64,000 bases of DNA, taken from contig JAUXTN010000220.1 in the NCBI GenBank assembly GCA_030684355.1, positions 18,992 through 82,991 on the forward strand. Reading direction: 5' to 3'. Shown here piece after piece: positions 1-9,121 of this stretch (positions are counted from its first letter, which is position 1; every line of letters starts with the position of its first letter). The position numbers and the translations under genes are program-made. The notes under the pieces are model-generated. The model saw only the letters and a program-made list of their open reading frames with translations, was not told the origin of the DNA and ran no database searches. Source of the DNA: Pseudomonadota bacterium (GTDB lineage Bacteria > Myxococcota_A > UBA796 > SXON01).

Positions 1-1175
1 GCACCACGCCCTTGACGCTCGACCCGGTGGCGTCGGGCCCGCTGCGGGTGACGCTGCGGCTGGAGCGGTACGAGCCGCGCGAGGCGTTCGTGGACGTCCG
101 CGATGGCGAGCTCGCGACGGTGCGCGAGGCGCTGTCCCCGCGCTTCGGCACGCTCACGGTGACGGGGGCGCCGGCCGGGGCCACGGTGTCCGTGGGCAGC
201 CGCCTCGTGGGGACCACCCCGATGGGGCCGGTGGAGGTCGACGCCGGCGAGGTGGACGTGCGCGTGGAGCACCCCGGGTTCACCCCGTGGAGCCAGCGGA
301 CGCGCATCGTCGCCGGGGAGCGCAACGCGCTCCAGGTGGCGGAGATGACGCCTCGCCTCGGCGCCCTCTCCGTCGTGAGCGAGCCGCGTGGCGCCAGCGT
401 GAGCCTCGACGGCGTGCCGGTGGGCGTGGCGCCGCTGACGTTGGAGGGCGTGCGCACGGGCACCCACACCCTGGAGCTCCGCGCGGGCCAGGTGAGCTGG
501 TCCGGCGCGGTCGAGGTGCGCGAGAACCAGGTCACCACCCACACCGCCAACCTCACCACGACCCGACCGGGCATGTTGCTCGTCCCGGCGGGGAGCTGGC
601 GCACGGGCGAGGGCGCGGGTGGCACGCGGACGTCGACCAACGCCGCGTATTGGATCGACCGGTTCGAGGTCAGCAGCCGCCGCTACAACCAGTGTGTGGC
701 CGCCGGCGCGTGCGGCGCCCAACACGCGCGCCGGGAGCTCCTCGGCCCGGACCAGCCCGCCGTGGGGGTCACGTGGTTCGACGCCGACGCCTACTGCCGC
801 TGGGCCAGCGGGCGCCTGCCCACGGGCGCGGAGTGGGAGCGCGCGGCGCGCGGCACGGACGGGCGGCTCTACCCGTGGGGCAACGCGTGGAACCCCGCGG
901 CGGCCAACTGGAACGACGCCGGCAAGGTCGACGGCTTTCCCCTCCCCTCGACGGTCAACGCCTTCGAGGCGGGGGCCGCCCCCACCGGCGCGCTCAACAT
1001 GGCGGGGAACGCGCTGGAGTGGACCTCCGAGGGCTCGGACAGCCAGCGCTACGTGCGCGGCGGCTCGGCGCTCATGGAGGGCGGGACCGAGGGCCTGAAG
1101 ACAACGAGCCGCTTCGCCGTGCCCCCCAACGCCGCGAGCGAGGGGATCGGCTTCCGGTGCGCGGCCAATCCGTAG
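1..1175 (+). CDS. PEGA-repeat protein with C-terminal formylglycine-generating-enzyme (SUMF1) domain, 5' truncated
   Basis: The frame is open to the left edge of the window, and the first residues (TTPLTLDP...) are the end of a PEGA repeat, so the true start lies upstream. At least two further PEGA-type beta repeats follow at about residues 45-115 and 118-185, each with the G-x-P-x-G-A-x-V and G-x-x-P-L pattern. The C-terminal 200 residues form an FGE-sulfatase/SUMF1 fold: MLLVPAGSW entry, GVTWFDADAYCRWA, LPTGAEWERAARG, GNALEWTSE and the final GFRC. PEGA repeats are usually extracytoplasmic surface modules. In bacteria this fold often serves as a non-catalytic binding domain, so formylglycine synthesis is not implied. 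A short GC hairpin follows at about 1202-1220. Confidence 0.8.
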   Translation, partial: TTPLTLDPVASGPLRVTLRLERYEPREAFVDVRDGELATVREALSPRFGTLTVTGAPAGATVSVGSRLVGTTPMGPVEVDAGEVDVRVEHPGFTPWSQRTRIVAGERNALQVAEMTPRLGALSVVSEPRGASVSLDGVPVGVAPLTLEGVRTGTHTLELRAGQVSWSGAVEVRENQVTTHTANLTTTRPGMLLVPAGSWRTGEGAGGTRTSTNAAYWIDRFEVSSRRYNQCVAAGACGAQHARRELLGPDQPAVGVTWFDADAYCRWASGRLPTGAEWERAARGTDGRLYPWGNAWNPAAANWNDAGKVDGFPLPSTVNAFEAGAAPTGALNMAGNALEWTSEGSDSQRYVRGGSALMEGGTEGLKTTSRFAVPPNAASEGIGFRCAANP

Positions 1176-1215
1176 CGCCAGGTGACACTAGCAGCAACTG
1201 GAGGGCCAGCGCCCC

Positions 1216-3033
1216 TCAGTACCCGTCGTTCTGGAACACGTACTCGGACGACGCCACGAACGTGGTCCCGTCGTAGCGGACGGCGTCCACGGACGCCCAG
1301 GAGCCATCCCCGCCCGCGAAGAGGAGGTAGCGTCCCGCCCCCACGTCGAACGCGCCGCTCTGTTGGTTCTCGCTCGGGTAGAGCGTGACCTCGACCGCCT
1401 CCGCGGCGGGCCCGTGGAACACGAAGCAGAGCTCGCCACGCTCGCCGCGGCCACACGCGAACACCTCGGCCGTGCCGTCGCGATCGAGGTCCACGGCCAC
1501 CGCCGAGGCCGCCTCGAGCGCCGGGAAGCCCGCCGCCGCCGCCGCCGCGCGGACGGGTGCGGTGAGCGCCGCGTCGCCCCGCTCGATCGGCACCGCGGCC
1601 ACGACCCCCGCGCCCGCCGGGGCGGCCAACGCCGGGATCGTGCGGGCCGAGTCGGTCATCTTCCAGCTCGCCGAGCGGGGGAGCGCCGGGCTCGCCGTGC
1701 GGGTCGGGCCGGTGGTCGCGACCGCGGGGGCCTCCGCCACCGCGGGCGTGATGCCCGTGACGCTCTCGAGGACGCCGTCGGCGAACGTGAGGACGACGCC
1801 CCCGTCGAGCTCGCACCGCCGCACCACCGCCTCGCCGCGGAAGCCGTCCACGGCGTCGAGCCCCGTCGGGCACGTCGGCGCGAGCGCGCCGATCACCCAC
1901 GCCATCGGCATCCCCACCGCGAGCTTCCCGGCCCGGAGCTCGGCCACCTGCGGCGCGGACAGGATCTTCTCCGCCGCGCGCAGCCCTTGCTCCCGGGCGT
2001 TGAACGCCGCCGGATGGAACACCGCCGACGCCGAGAGGATCGACCGGTAGGGGCTGCGCACGCGCGTGAAGGTGACCTCGCACCGGGCCGTGTTCATGAA
2101 GCCCACGGAGCGCCCCTTCCCCACCTTCCCGGTGCACCGCGCGCCGTCGACCTCGTCCTCCTTGCGGAGCCCGGCCCCGACGATCTTGTCGCGCACCGAG
2201 CGGCCGAGCCCCGTGGTGTTGCACGCGTAGCTCTCGGTCCACCACCGCGGATCGCGCACGAGCTTCCCGCACGTCTTCTCGCTCCAATCGATCCACCCCG
2301 TCTCCGGCGTCGTCGTCGGGTGCGCGGTGTCCGCGAACGCGAACGTGCCATCGCTCCACCGCTTGTGCACGACCCCGACGAACCCCGTCGCAACCTCCGC
2401 CTCGAGGAGCTCCTCCCCGCCGTACTCCTCGGCGGGCGCGGCCAGGATGGGCCGGGTCTCCGTCACCGTGAAGCCACCGCCGGACTCCGGCTCGGACGTG
2501 TACATGGGGAGCGTCGCCCGGTCGCCCTCGTACCACGCTGCCAAGGTCGGCTTCAGGCGCTCCGGGTCCTTCGCCGCGAGGGCGCCGAGCAGGGGCGCGA
2601 GGTAGTCGCCGTTGCCACACTTCTCCACGATCGCGAGCAGCTCGGCCTCGTCGATGCGCGCCTCGTCCTGCGTGCCCTTCAAGCGCGCCGAGGCGACGCG
2701 GCGCTCCAACGCCACGCACGGGGCGTCCGGCACGGCCGCGGCGCCCTGCCAGGCGTCCACCGCCTTGACCATCAGCTCCTTCGGGCGCTCGTCGCTGCCC
2801 GCGCTCCGGCTCTGCCGCGCCTGCATCAGGTACACGTCCCCGAGCGCGGCGAGGGTCTCGGCGTCGCCGGGGTCGTCGGCGAGCGGCTGGGCGAGGAGCG
2901 ACATCGCCACGTCGGGCTGCCCCGCGGCGAGGGCCTCCCGCGCCTTGTCGACGGGGCTGCTCCCACAGGCGAGGCTGCCGGCGGCGATGGAGAGGAGGAC
3001 CAACGGAAGGAGGCGGGAGGGACGGTGGCGCAT
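1216..3033 (-). CDS. Putative lipoprotein with N-terminal TPR-like region
   Basis: The 605-residue product begins with a short basic N-terminus, a hydrophobic segment and a lipobox ending LACG, so it should be lipid-anchored. Residues 25-75 read as two TPR-like helical repeats (AREALAAGQPDVAMSLL and DDPGDAETLAALGDVYL). A long region without a motif I recognise follows, with isolated Cys residues and charged stretches. The C-terminal ~150 residues (VDLDRDGTAEVFACGRGER...) resemble the repeats of FG-GAP/VCBS-like secreted proteins only weakly. It converges with the PEGA/FGE gene. No function can be assigned. Confidence 0.75.
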   Translation of the reverse strand: MRHRPSRLLPLVLLSIAAGSLACGSSPVDKAREALAAGQPDVAMSLLAQPLADDPGDAETLAALGDVYLMQARQSRSAGSDERPKELMVKAVDAWQGAAAVPDAPCVALERRVASARLKGTQDEARIDEAELLAIVEKCGNGDYLAPLLGALAAKDPERLKPTLAAWYEGDRATLPMYTSEPESGGGFTVTETRPILAAPAEEYGGEELLEAEVATGFVGVVHKRWSDGTFAFADTAHPTTTPETGWIDWSEKTCGKLVRDPRWWTESYACNTTGLGRSVRDKIVGAGLRKEDEVDGARCTGKVGKGRSVGFMNTARCEVTFTRVRSPYRSILSASAVFHPAAFNAREQGLRAAEKILSAPQVAELRAGKLAVGMPMAWVIGALAPTCPTGLDAVDGFRGEAVVRRCELDGGVVLTFADGVLESVTGITPAVAEAPAVATTGPTRTASPALPRSASWKMTDSARTIPALAAPAGAGVVAAVPIERGDAALTAPVRAAAAAAGFPALEAASAVAVDLDRDGTAEVFACGRGERGELCFVFHGPAAEAVEVTLYPSENQQSGAFDVGAGRYLLFAGGDGSWASVDAVRYDGTTFVASSEYVFQNDGY

Positions 3034-3134
3034 CGGCGGACGCTACGACGTGTCACTCCCCGGGGATAGCACCCGGCGCGACCCTGCGTTCGGTTGGATC
3101 GAACGGGGATCCGGCGGGCACCCGGAGACGCCCT

Positions 3135-4142
3135 TCAGAGCCTTATGGAGGCGTTGTAGAGGTTGACGCCCGACGCGTGGATGTCCGTGCGGGTGGGCGC
3201 CAACGTGGTCGTGGCGGACACGAGCGCCTCGAAGCCCGCGACGGTGCGGTGGGCGACCACCCAATCGGAGGTGAGCTCCATCAGCGCGCGCCACGGGTTG
3301 GGGCCCGTGAGGTTGGATGTGAGGAGAGTCCCACCCGGCCGGAGGGTGGCGGAGAGCGCCTTCAGGAAGCGCACCACGACGGCGTCCGGCAGGTAGTCGA
3401 GCAGGCCGAGCACCATGACGGCGTCGAAGGGGCCGCCGAGGAGCGGGATGGCGCCGGGGTCGACCATCACCTCGCGCGCGCTCATCGTGACAGTGCGCAC
3501 CGTGGACGTGTTCTTCGTGCGCCGGATGACGCGCTGGAGCTCCTTCTGCGCGAACGCGAGGGCGTTGGCGTCGTGGTCCGCGAGCACGATGTCCGCGGTG
3601 TTGCCGGCCTCGACCCAGCGCCGGAGGACGACCTCGGGCCCGCACGCGAACGACAGGAGGCGCGGACGCTCGACACCGAGCTCCGCGAGCCGGGCGTGGG
3701 TCCACGGCAGGCGCCCGCGGTGGGCCTCGCACGGGCCGGTCTGGAGGGTGTACCCGCCGAGGAGGCGCCCGATCGGCGCGGGATCGGTCTCCGTGCCAGA
3801 GTAGATCATCTCGACGGCGCCGTAGTCCCCGGCGTAGCCGAGCGGCTTGTCGACGCACCGGCGGCAGAACCGCGAGGTGAGGAAGTAGGGCTGGATGAGC
3901 AGGCGGTGCGCCTCGGCGGCGCGGGCCCGCGTCGCGTCGTCAGCGGCCTCGACCGTGGTGGAGAGACGCGCGTAGGTGGCGTCGAGGCGCGCGCGCACCT
4001 GGGGCTCCCAGTCCGCGACGAAGGCGTCGGCGGCGGCGGCCAGCGACGGGTCGGGCGCCGCGGCCTGGCGTCGGCGCCAATCGTCATCGAGGCCGATGAG
4101 GAAGTGGTGGAGTTCGATGTTGAGCTCGGAGATGCTGTCCAT
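3135..4142 (-). CDS. SAM-dependent methyltransferase, 3-OH fatty-acid methyl ester (PhcB-like) type
   Basis: A 335-residue protein starting at ATG 4142, chosen because AGGAG lies at the right distance upstream. The first 120 residues carry the block FLTSRFCRRCVDKPLGYAGDYGAVEMIY in pieces such as RRCVDKPLGYAGDY, a hallmark of proteins annotated as extracellular-factor (3-hydroxypalmitate methyl ester) methyltransferases. The Rossmann core follows: LLSFACGPEVVLR (motif I), VLADHDANAL, and FDAVMVLGLLDYLPD with LRPGGTLL. By family it would methylate a fatty acid or related acceptor in the cytoplasm. No PhcS/PhcR partner kinase is adjacent, so a quorum role is only a possibility. Confidence 0.75.
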   Translation of the reverse strand: MDSISELNIELHHFLIGLDDDWRRRQAAAPDPSLAAAADAFVADWEPQVRARLDATYARLSTTVEAADDATRARAAEAHRLLIQPYFLTSRFCRRCVDKPLGYAGDYGAVEMIYSGTETDPAPIGRLLGGYTLQTGPCEAHRGRLPWTHARLAELGVERPRLLSFACGPEVVLRRWVEAGNTADIVLADHDANALAFAQKELQRVIRRTKNTSTVRTVTMSAREVMVDPGAIPLLGGPFDAVMVLGLLDYLPDAVVVRFLKALSATLRPGGTLLTSNLTGPNPWRALMELTSDWVVAHRTVAGFEALVSATTTLAPTRTDIHASGVNLYNASIRL

Positions 4143-4367
4143 GGGGTGCTCCTGCGGGTTGCCACCGCCGGTCACGGTGGGGTTCCCCGCTTGGATGCAC
4201 AACGCATGCCGCACGTAGATCCTTGATTTCCCACGCTCGCGTCCGCGACGTCCCGGGACGTGCCACCGGGACGTCCCAAGCCGGGAGGGTCCGCGGCGGC
4301 GTGCGGCGGCGCCCGTCGGTTGGACCGTCGCCCAACACAGGCGCTCCGCCCGGTACACTCCTCCCGC

Positions 4368-5663
4368 ATGTCCTCCGACACCCTCACCTCCCCGCCGCTC
4401 CGCACGTTCCCGCGGCCCCGCGTCCGGCACGTGTTGCACGTCCTGTTCCCGCGCGCCCGGAGCCACCTGCTCGCGACGGGGCCCACAACGATCGGGCGTA
4501 CCGACGCCGCGCTGACCTTCGCCGACGATCGCGCCCTCTCCCGCGCGCACGCGGAGCTCACGCTGGCCGAGGGCCGGCTCCACGTTCGCGACCTCGCCTC
4601 TCACAATGGATCGTGGCGGAACGGGCTGCGCATCGAGCACGCCCCGCTGGTCGACGGCGACGTGCTGCGCCTCGGCGACACCTTCCTCCTCTACCGCATC
4701 GAGCCCGTCGAGCTCATCGACGCCGACGTCCCCTCCCTCCTCGGCGTCTCGCCGGCCATCCGGGCGTTGCGCGCCGACATCGCCCGCGTCGCGCCGACCC
4801 GCGCCACCGTCGTGCTCCTGGGCGAGACCGGCACCGGCAAGAGCCTCGCCGCGCGCGCCATCCACGCCGCGTCCGGCCGGCGGGGCGAGTTCGTGCAGGT
4901 GAATTGCGCGGCGATCCCCGAGAGCGTCGCCGAGAGCCTGCTCTTCGGACACAAGGCCGGCGCGTTCACGGACGCCAAGACCGACAGCCCCGGCGTGTTC
5001 CGCGCGGCCAACCGCGGCACGCTCTTCCTCGACGAGGTCGGGCTCCTCTCTCCCGCGACACAGGCCCGGCTCCTCCTCGCGCTGGACTCCGGTGAGATCA
5101 CGCCGGTCGGCGCGACCACGCCGGTCGCCGTCGACGTGCGCGTGGTCGTGGCCACCAACGAGGACCTCTCCGCGGCGGTCGCGGCCCGCTCGTTCCGCGC
5201 GGACCTCTACGGGCGGCTCGCGGAGGTCACCCTCCAGATCCCGCCGCTCCGGCAGCGCCGCGAGGACCTCCTTCCCCTGCTCGCCTCGGCGCTGGGGCCG
5301 CGCTCCCCGCCCCTCACCGTCGCGACCGTCGGCACGCTCCTCGGGTGGCACTGGCCCTACAACGTGCGCGAGATCGAGAAGCTCGCCTCCGAGCTCCGTA
5401 TCCGCGGCGAAGGGCTCCGGGAGCTCGGTCCCGAGCTGCTCGGGGAGCGCTTCACCGAGGCCACCCCGGTCGAGTCGGCCGCCCTCCGGGACGAGGCGCG
5501 CGCCGACACCGACGGCCCCCCCGACCGCGACACCCTCGTCGAGTGGCTCCGCGACGTGGAGGGGAACGTGTCCGAGCTCGGGCGCCGGGTCGGGCGGTCG
5601 ACCAAGCAGATCTACCGGTGGTGCAGCCGCTATGCGCTCGATCCGGCGCAGTACCGGCGCTGA
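4368..5663 (+). CDS. FHA-domain sigma-54 activator (bEBP) with altered GAFTGA loop
   Basis: A 431-residue regulator. Residues 22-110 form an FHA phosphothreonine-binding domain (TIGR..., LSRAHAEL, LASHNGSWRNG). Residues 120-350 are the AAA+ domain of enhancer-binding proteins: Walker A GETGTGKS (152-159), Walker B GTLFLDEVG and the sensor region FRADLYGRLAEV. The C-terminus has a Fis-type helix-turn-helix (VEGNVSELGRRVGRSTKQIYRW). The sigma-54 contact loop, normally GAFTGA, reads GAFTDA at 198-203. Start ATG 4368 was preferred over 4260 because the FHA domain begins shortly after it. FHA-type activators of this kind are abundant in myxobacteria. It is the only clear sigma-54 activator in the window, which holds eight candidate sigma-54 promoters. 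Confidence 0.88.
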   Translation: MSSDTLTSPPLRTFPRPRVRHVLHVLFPRARSHLLATGPTTIGRTDAALTFADDRALSRAHAELTLAEGRLHVRDLASHNGSWRNGLRIEHAPLVDGDVLRLGDTFLLYRIEPVELIDADVPSLLGVSPAIRALRADIARVAPTRATVVLLGETGTGKSLAARAIHAASGRRGEFVQVNCAAIPESVAESLLFGHKAGAFTDAKTDSPGVFRAANRGTLFLDEVGLLSPATQARLLLALDSGEITPVGATTPVAVDVRVVVATNEDLSAAVAARSFRADLYGRLAEVTLQIPPLRQRREDLLPLLASALGPRSPPLTVATVGTLLGWHWPYNVREIEKLASELRIRGEGLRELGPELLGERFTEATPVESAALRDEARADTDGPPDRDTLVEWLRDVEGNVSELGRRVGRSTKQIYRWCSRYALDPAQYRR

Positions 5664-5685
5664 CGGCGTCGCCGCGCATCCTGCA

Positions 5686-8025
5686 TCAGGACGGTACGGC
5701 ATCCGCCAGCACCTGGGCATCCGCCAGCACCTGGTGGCAGAGCGCGACCAGCTCATCGATGGTCATCGGCTTCTCGACCACCGCGCGGACACCCAGGGCA
5801 CGGATCCGCTCCGCCTCGCCCGGCGTGACGTGGCCGGACATCAGCGCGATGGGCACGTCGGGCCGGATCTTCAGGAGTTCGGAGATGAGCTCCTCCCCGA
5901 GCATCTCGGGCATCCGCTGGTCCGTCACCACGAGGTCGAACGCCGCGGGACCCTCCCGGAACGCGGCCAGCGCGGCCAGCGGGCTGGAGAAGGCGGTCAC
6001 GCGGTAGCCGAGGCGGGGGAAGGCGTTTTCTGCCAGCTCCAGCAGGGCTTCGTCGTCATCCACGTACAGGATGTGCGGCGGTCTCGCGGGGGCGGGCGGG
6101 GACGCCGTGGCCGACGCCCCCGGTGACGGACGCAGCGCGGTCGCCGGCAGGTAGACCGAGAACGTGGTCCCCTGTCCCGGCGTGCTCTCCACCACGATCC
6201 CCCCGCCGTGCGCCCGGACGATCCCGTGGACCACCGCGAGCCCGAGACCGGTGCTCTCCCCGGCGGGCTTGGTCGAGAAGAATGGCTCGAAGATGCGCGC
6301 GCGGGTGGCGGCATCCATGCCGGACCCCTCGTCCCGGACCCAGAGCAGCACCGCGGCACCCGGCCGGAGCCCGGGCACCTGTCGTGCCTGCTCGTCGTCG
6401 ACGGGGAGCCCACGGGCCCCGATCTCGAGCACGCCACCCTGCGGACGCATCGCCTGCCACGCGTTCGTGCCGAGGTTCACGAGCAATCGGTGGAGCTGGT
6501 CGGGGTCGGCGAGAAAGGGCGGGATGCCCGGAGCGACCGAGAGCCGGAGCACGACATTTCCGGGCAGCATCGGGCGGAGGAAGCGCGCAACCTCCTCCAC
6601 CAGGGGCCCCAACCGTACCTCGCACAGGTTCCGGAGTCCGGGCCTCCCGAACTCGAGGATCTCCCGGACCATCGCTCGACCTCGATCGGCGGCCTGGAGC
6701 ACGCGCTCGACATGGCGCTCCGCGGTCGGCTGGCCCGCGACCGCTCGCGCGAGGAGCTCCCCGTGGCCGAGCACGGCGGCGAGGACGTTGTTGAAGTCGT
6801 GCGCCACGCCGCTCGCGAGCGTCCCGAGGGCCTCCAGCTTCTGCGCCTGCTGCAGCCGCACCTCCAGGCGGGCGCGGGTCTCTTCGGCGACGCGGCGCTC
6901 GGTGAGGTCGACGGCGGTGTTGATGAACCCCGAGCGCCCAACGGCCCCCTCGTCGTGGACGCCCTGGACCTGGACCCAGACCACGCGACCATCCGGGTGG
7001 ACGAGCCTGCACTCCGCCCTGGCCGCACGACCGGTCGCGCTCGCCTCCGCCCACTCCGTCAAGACCCGTTCCCGGTCGTCCGGGTGGACCGCGGCGGGCC
7101 ACGCGTGCCGGTTCGCCCCCGCCATCTCCCGCCAGGCCGCGTTGGATTCGATGACCTGCCCCACGGCGTCGGTTCGGAGGATTCCGACGGGCGCCGCCTC
7201 GACGAGGGTCCGGAAGCGCGCCTCGCTCTCCGCGACGCGGCGCTGGGTCTCGCCGACGCTCGCGGCCATGTCGTCGAACGCCGCCCCGATCAGGGCCAGC
7301 TCGTCCGCGCCCCGCACGCGTGCGCGCGTGTCGAAGTTCCCGGCGGCGAGGCGTTCGGTCGCCGAGACGAGCGCGCTCACGCGCCTCCCGATGAACACCT
7401 GTCCGAACAGGAGCACGGCGGCGGCGAGGACCAGGGCGCCCACGACCAGCTCGATGGCCCGGCGGACGAGCCGGTCCTCTACCTCGGCCCTGGCGCGGTC
7501 GAGGCTGTAGGTGGCGACGAGCACGCCGATGCGGTCGGCGCGGATCTGGAGCGGCTTCGCGCCGAGCACGACCGGGTAGATGGCGTGCACGCGTCGTCCG
7601 TCGCTCGAGAGGCGGACGAGGCCGACCTGGCGCTCCCGTGCCGACGCCATCATGTCCTCGGACGGGGGCTCGCCCAGCGCCTCCTCCACCGTCAGGTTGA
7701 CCTGGTGACGCAGCCTCGATCCGACGACCCGGCCGGCATCGTCCACCAGGACGAGCGCCTCCAGGCTCGGGTCGGCGCCCCGCGCGGTGAGCTCCCGGTC
7801 GACCTGCTCGACGGCTCCGGCCGCGAGCGCGAATTCGAGCGTCGTCTGGAGGAGAGCCATGTCCTGCACGATCCGCTCGATCCCGCTCCGCTCGACTTCA
7901 CGGAGCTCGTACCGCTGGACCCAGAAGAGCTGCCACCCCGCCAGGAGCACGACCATCCCCAGGATCCCGGCCGCCACGCGCGTGAGGAGCGAACGATAGC
8001 GTCGCGGCGCGCGCGCTCCGGTCAT
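5686..8025 (-). CDS. Hybrid sensor histidine kinase (TM-sensor-HAMP-PAS-HisKA-HATPase-REC)
   Basis: A 779-residue membrane kinase. TM1 is at about 15-35, followed by an extracytoplasmic sensor to about 170, TM2 at about 180-205, and HAMP (RRVSALVSATERLAAGNF). A PAS domain (FRTLVEAAPVGILRTDAVG) follows. The phospho-acceptor helix is ASGVAHDFNNVLAAVLGH (HDFNN class). The ATPase domain has N, G1 and G2 boxes (NLGTNAWQAM, DEGSGMD, STGLGLAVVHGI). The C-terminal receiver has the acidic DDD pocket, VVTDQRMPE and EKP lysine. Its ATG overlaps the stop of the upstream periplasmic-binding-protein gene (ATGA), so the two are translationally coupled and the binding protein probably feeds the sensor. The output partner is not visible. 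Confidence 0.9.
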   Translation of the reverse strand: MTGARAPRRYRSLLTRVAAGILGMVVLLAGWQLFWVQRYELREVERSGIERIVQDMALLQTTLEFALAAGAVEQVDRELTARGADPSLEALVLVDDAGRVVGSRLRHQVNLTVEEALGEPPSEDMMASARERQVGLVRLSSDGRRVHAIYPVVLGAKPLQIRADRIGVLVATYSLDRARAEVEDRLVRRAIELVVGALVLAAAVLLFGQVFIGRRVSALVSATERLAAGNFDTRARVRGADELALIGAAFDDMAASVGETQRRVAESEARFRTLVEAAPVGILRTDAVGQVIESNAAWREMAGANRHAWPAAVHPDDRERVLTEWAEASATGRAARAECRLVHPDGRVVWVQVQGVHDEGAVGRSGFINTAVDLTERRVAEETRARLEVRLQQAQKLEALGTLASGVAHDFNNVLAAVLGHGELLARAVAGQPTAERHVERVLQAADRGRAMVREILEFGRPGLRNLCEVRLGPLVEEVARFLRPMLPGNVVLRLSVAPGIPPFLADPDQLHRLLVNLGTNAWQAMRPQGGVLEIGARGLPVDDEQARQVPGLRPGAAVLLWVRDEGSGMDAATRARIFEPFFSTKPAGESTGLGLAVVHGIVRAHGGGIVVESTPGQGTTFSVYLPATALRPSPGASATASPPAPARPPHILYVDDDEALLELAENAFPRLGYRVTAFSSPLAALAAFREGPAAFDLVVTDQRMPEMLGEELISELLKIRPDVPIALMSGHVTPGEAERIRALGVRAVVEKPMTIDELVALCHQVLADAQVLADAVPS
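5699..5734. repeat. Perfect 18-bp tandem duplication at the kinase C-terminus
   Basis: The unit gcatccgccagcacctgg occurs twice head to tail. It lies inside the last codons of the hybrid kinase and duplicates six residues (QVLADA) in frame, just before the stop. It probably arose recently by slippage. Confidence 0.9.
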
Positions 8026-9011
8026 CCACCGCTCGCACGCGAGACGCTCGTGACGATGCGAGCGTCGAGGAGCCTCTCGAGGTCGGGCGCACGGTCGAGG
8101 AGCCGGTTGGCGACCATGTTCTCCCCGAGCCGCCGGGCCACCTCGGCGAGGCGGGGCCGCGTCCCCTCGAAGAGGCTGCGGTTCTCGGCGACGCCGACGA
8201 GCTCGATTCCCGCGAAGGCCTGGAGGACCTTCTCGGGCGACAGGTGCATTCGTCGCCCGAGGATCTCCGTCGTGTCCTCCGGCCGATCGCGCAGCCGCTC
8301 GGCGGCGAGCAGCCAGCCGCGGACGACAGCCACGATGGTGTCCGGTTGGCGCTCGATGAAGGGCACCAGCGCCACCAGCACGTCCACGATCTCCCCGGGG
8401 ATCTGTGTGCTGTCGAACACGATCCGCGCCCCGGCCGCGACGATCCGGCTGCGCACCGGCTCGTAGGTGACGACGGCGTCCACCCGGCGCTCCAGGAACG
8501 CCCGCTCGTGTTCGTCCACCTGGAGGAACACCGGGGTCACGTCCGCCGGGGTCAACCCGCCCGTCGCCAGGCCGCGGCCCAGCACGTAGGCGCCGAGCGA
8601 GGTCGCCTCGTAGCCGATCCGCCGCCCCCGGAGCGCCTCGAGGGAAGGGACATCCGCGTGCGCCAGGATCGCGTCGGCCCCGAACGAGGAGTCGAGCACC
8701 TGGACGATGCGCACGTCCGGCAGATCCGACGCGAGCAGGAGCGCTTCGTCGAGGGTGCACGGGTACAGCTCGGTGACACCGTTCCGGACGGCCTGGAGCC
8801 CCTGCTCCGCGGACGCGTAGTCCACGATCCGAATCGGCACGTCCTTGTAATAGCCGAGGTGCTCCGCGAGGAAGTACAGATCGTTGGCCGGCCAGGGGTG
8901 CAGACCGAGGCGGAGGGTCTCCATGCGGCGGGCGCAGCCGGGCAGAAGCGGCGCCGCGAGGGCAAGGCACGCGGTTGCCAGCATCCGCCGTCGACTCATC
9001 CAGGGCGCCAT
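8022..9011 (-). CDS. ABC-type substrate-binding lipoprotein (SsuA/THI5/NMT1-like)
   Basis: A 329-residue exported protein with an RRR-containing signal and a lipobox at LLPGC, so it is a lipoprotein. The core RLGLHPWPANDLYFLAEHLGYY and later VRIVQVLDSSFGADAIL, GRRIGYE and AFLERRVDAVVTYEP match periplasmic binding proteins of the SsuA/TauA/THI5 type, which bind sulfonates, thiamine precursors or similar small molecules. No permease or ATPase genes adjoin it. It overlaps the hybrid kinase start by 4 nt and so is more likely a ligand-sensing partner than part of a transporter. The start at 9011 could instead be Met5 (8999). Confidence 0.82.
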   Translation of the reverse strand: MAPWMSRRRMLATACLALAAPLLPGCARRMETLRLGLHPWPANDLYFLAEHLGYYKDVPIRIVDYASAEQGLQAVRNGVTELYPCTLDEALLLASDLPDVRIVQVLDSSFGADAILAHADVPSLEALRGRRIGYEATSLGAYVLGRGLATGGLTPADVTPVFLQVDEHERAFLERRVDAVVTYEPVRSRIVAAGARIVFDSTQIPGEIVDVLVALVPFIERQPDTIVAVVRGWLLAAERLRDRPEDTTEILGRRMHLSPEKVLQAFAGIELVGVAENRSLFEGTRPRLAEVARRLGENMVANRLLDRAPDLERLLDARIVTSVSRASGG

Positions 9012-9121
9012 CCGGAACGCCTCCGCGGGGGAAGAAGGGATCTAAGCTCATTCTTGCACAGCGACGGCGAAGGTGTGTGCGCGGGTCGCGCCATCGGTCA
9101 GCGGGACACGACCAGGGGCCT

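Noticed and set aside
4143..5756. Long open frame on the minus strand upstream of the methyltransferase
   Set aside because: It opposes the FHA/sigma-54 activator, has composition typical of antisense GC-rich DNA, and the methyltransferase has its own ATG and ribosome site at 4142.
8026..9051. Apparent N-terminal extension of the hybrid kinase
   Set aside because: It overlaps the clearly coding binding-protein gene in another frame. The kinase TM1 begins right after ATG 8025.
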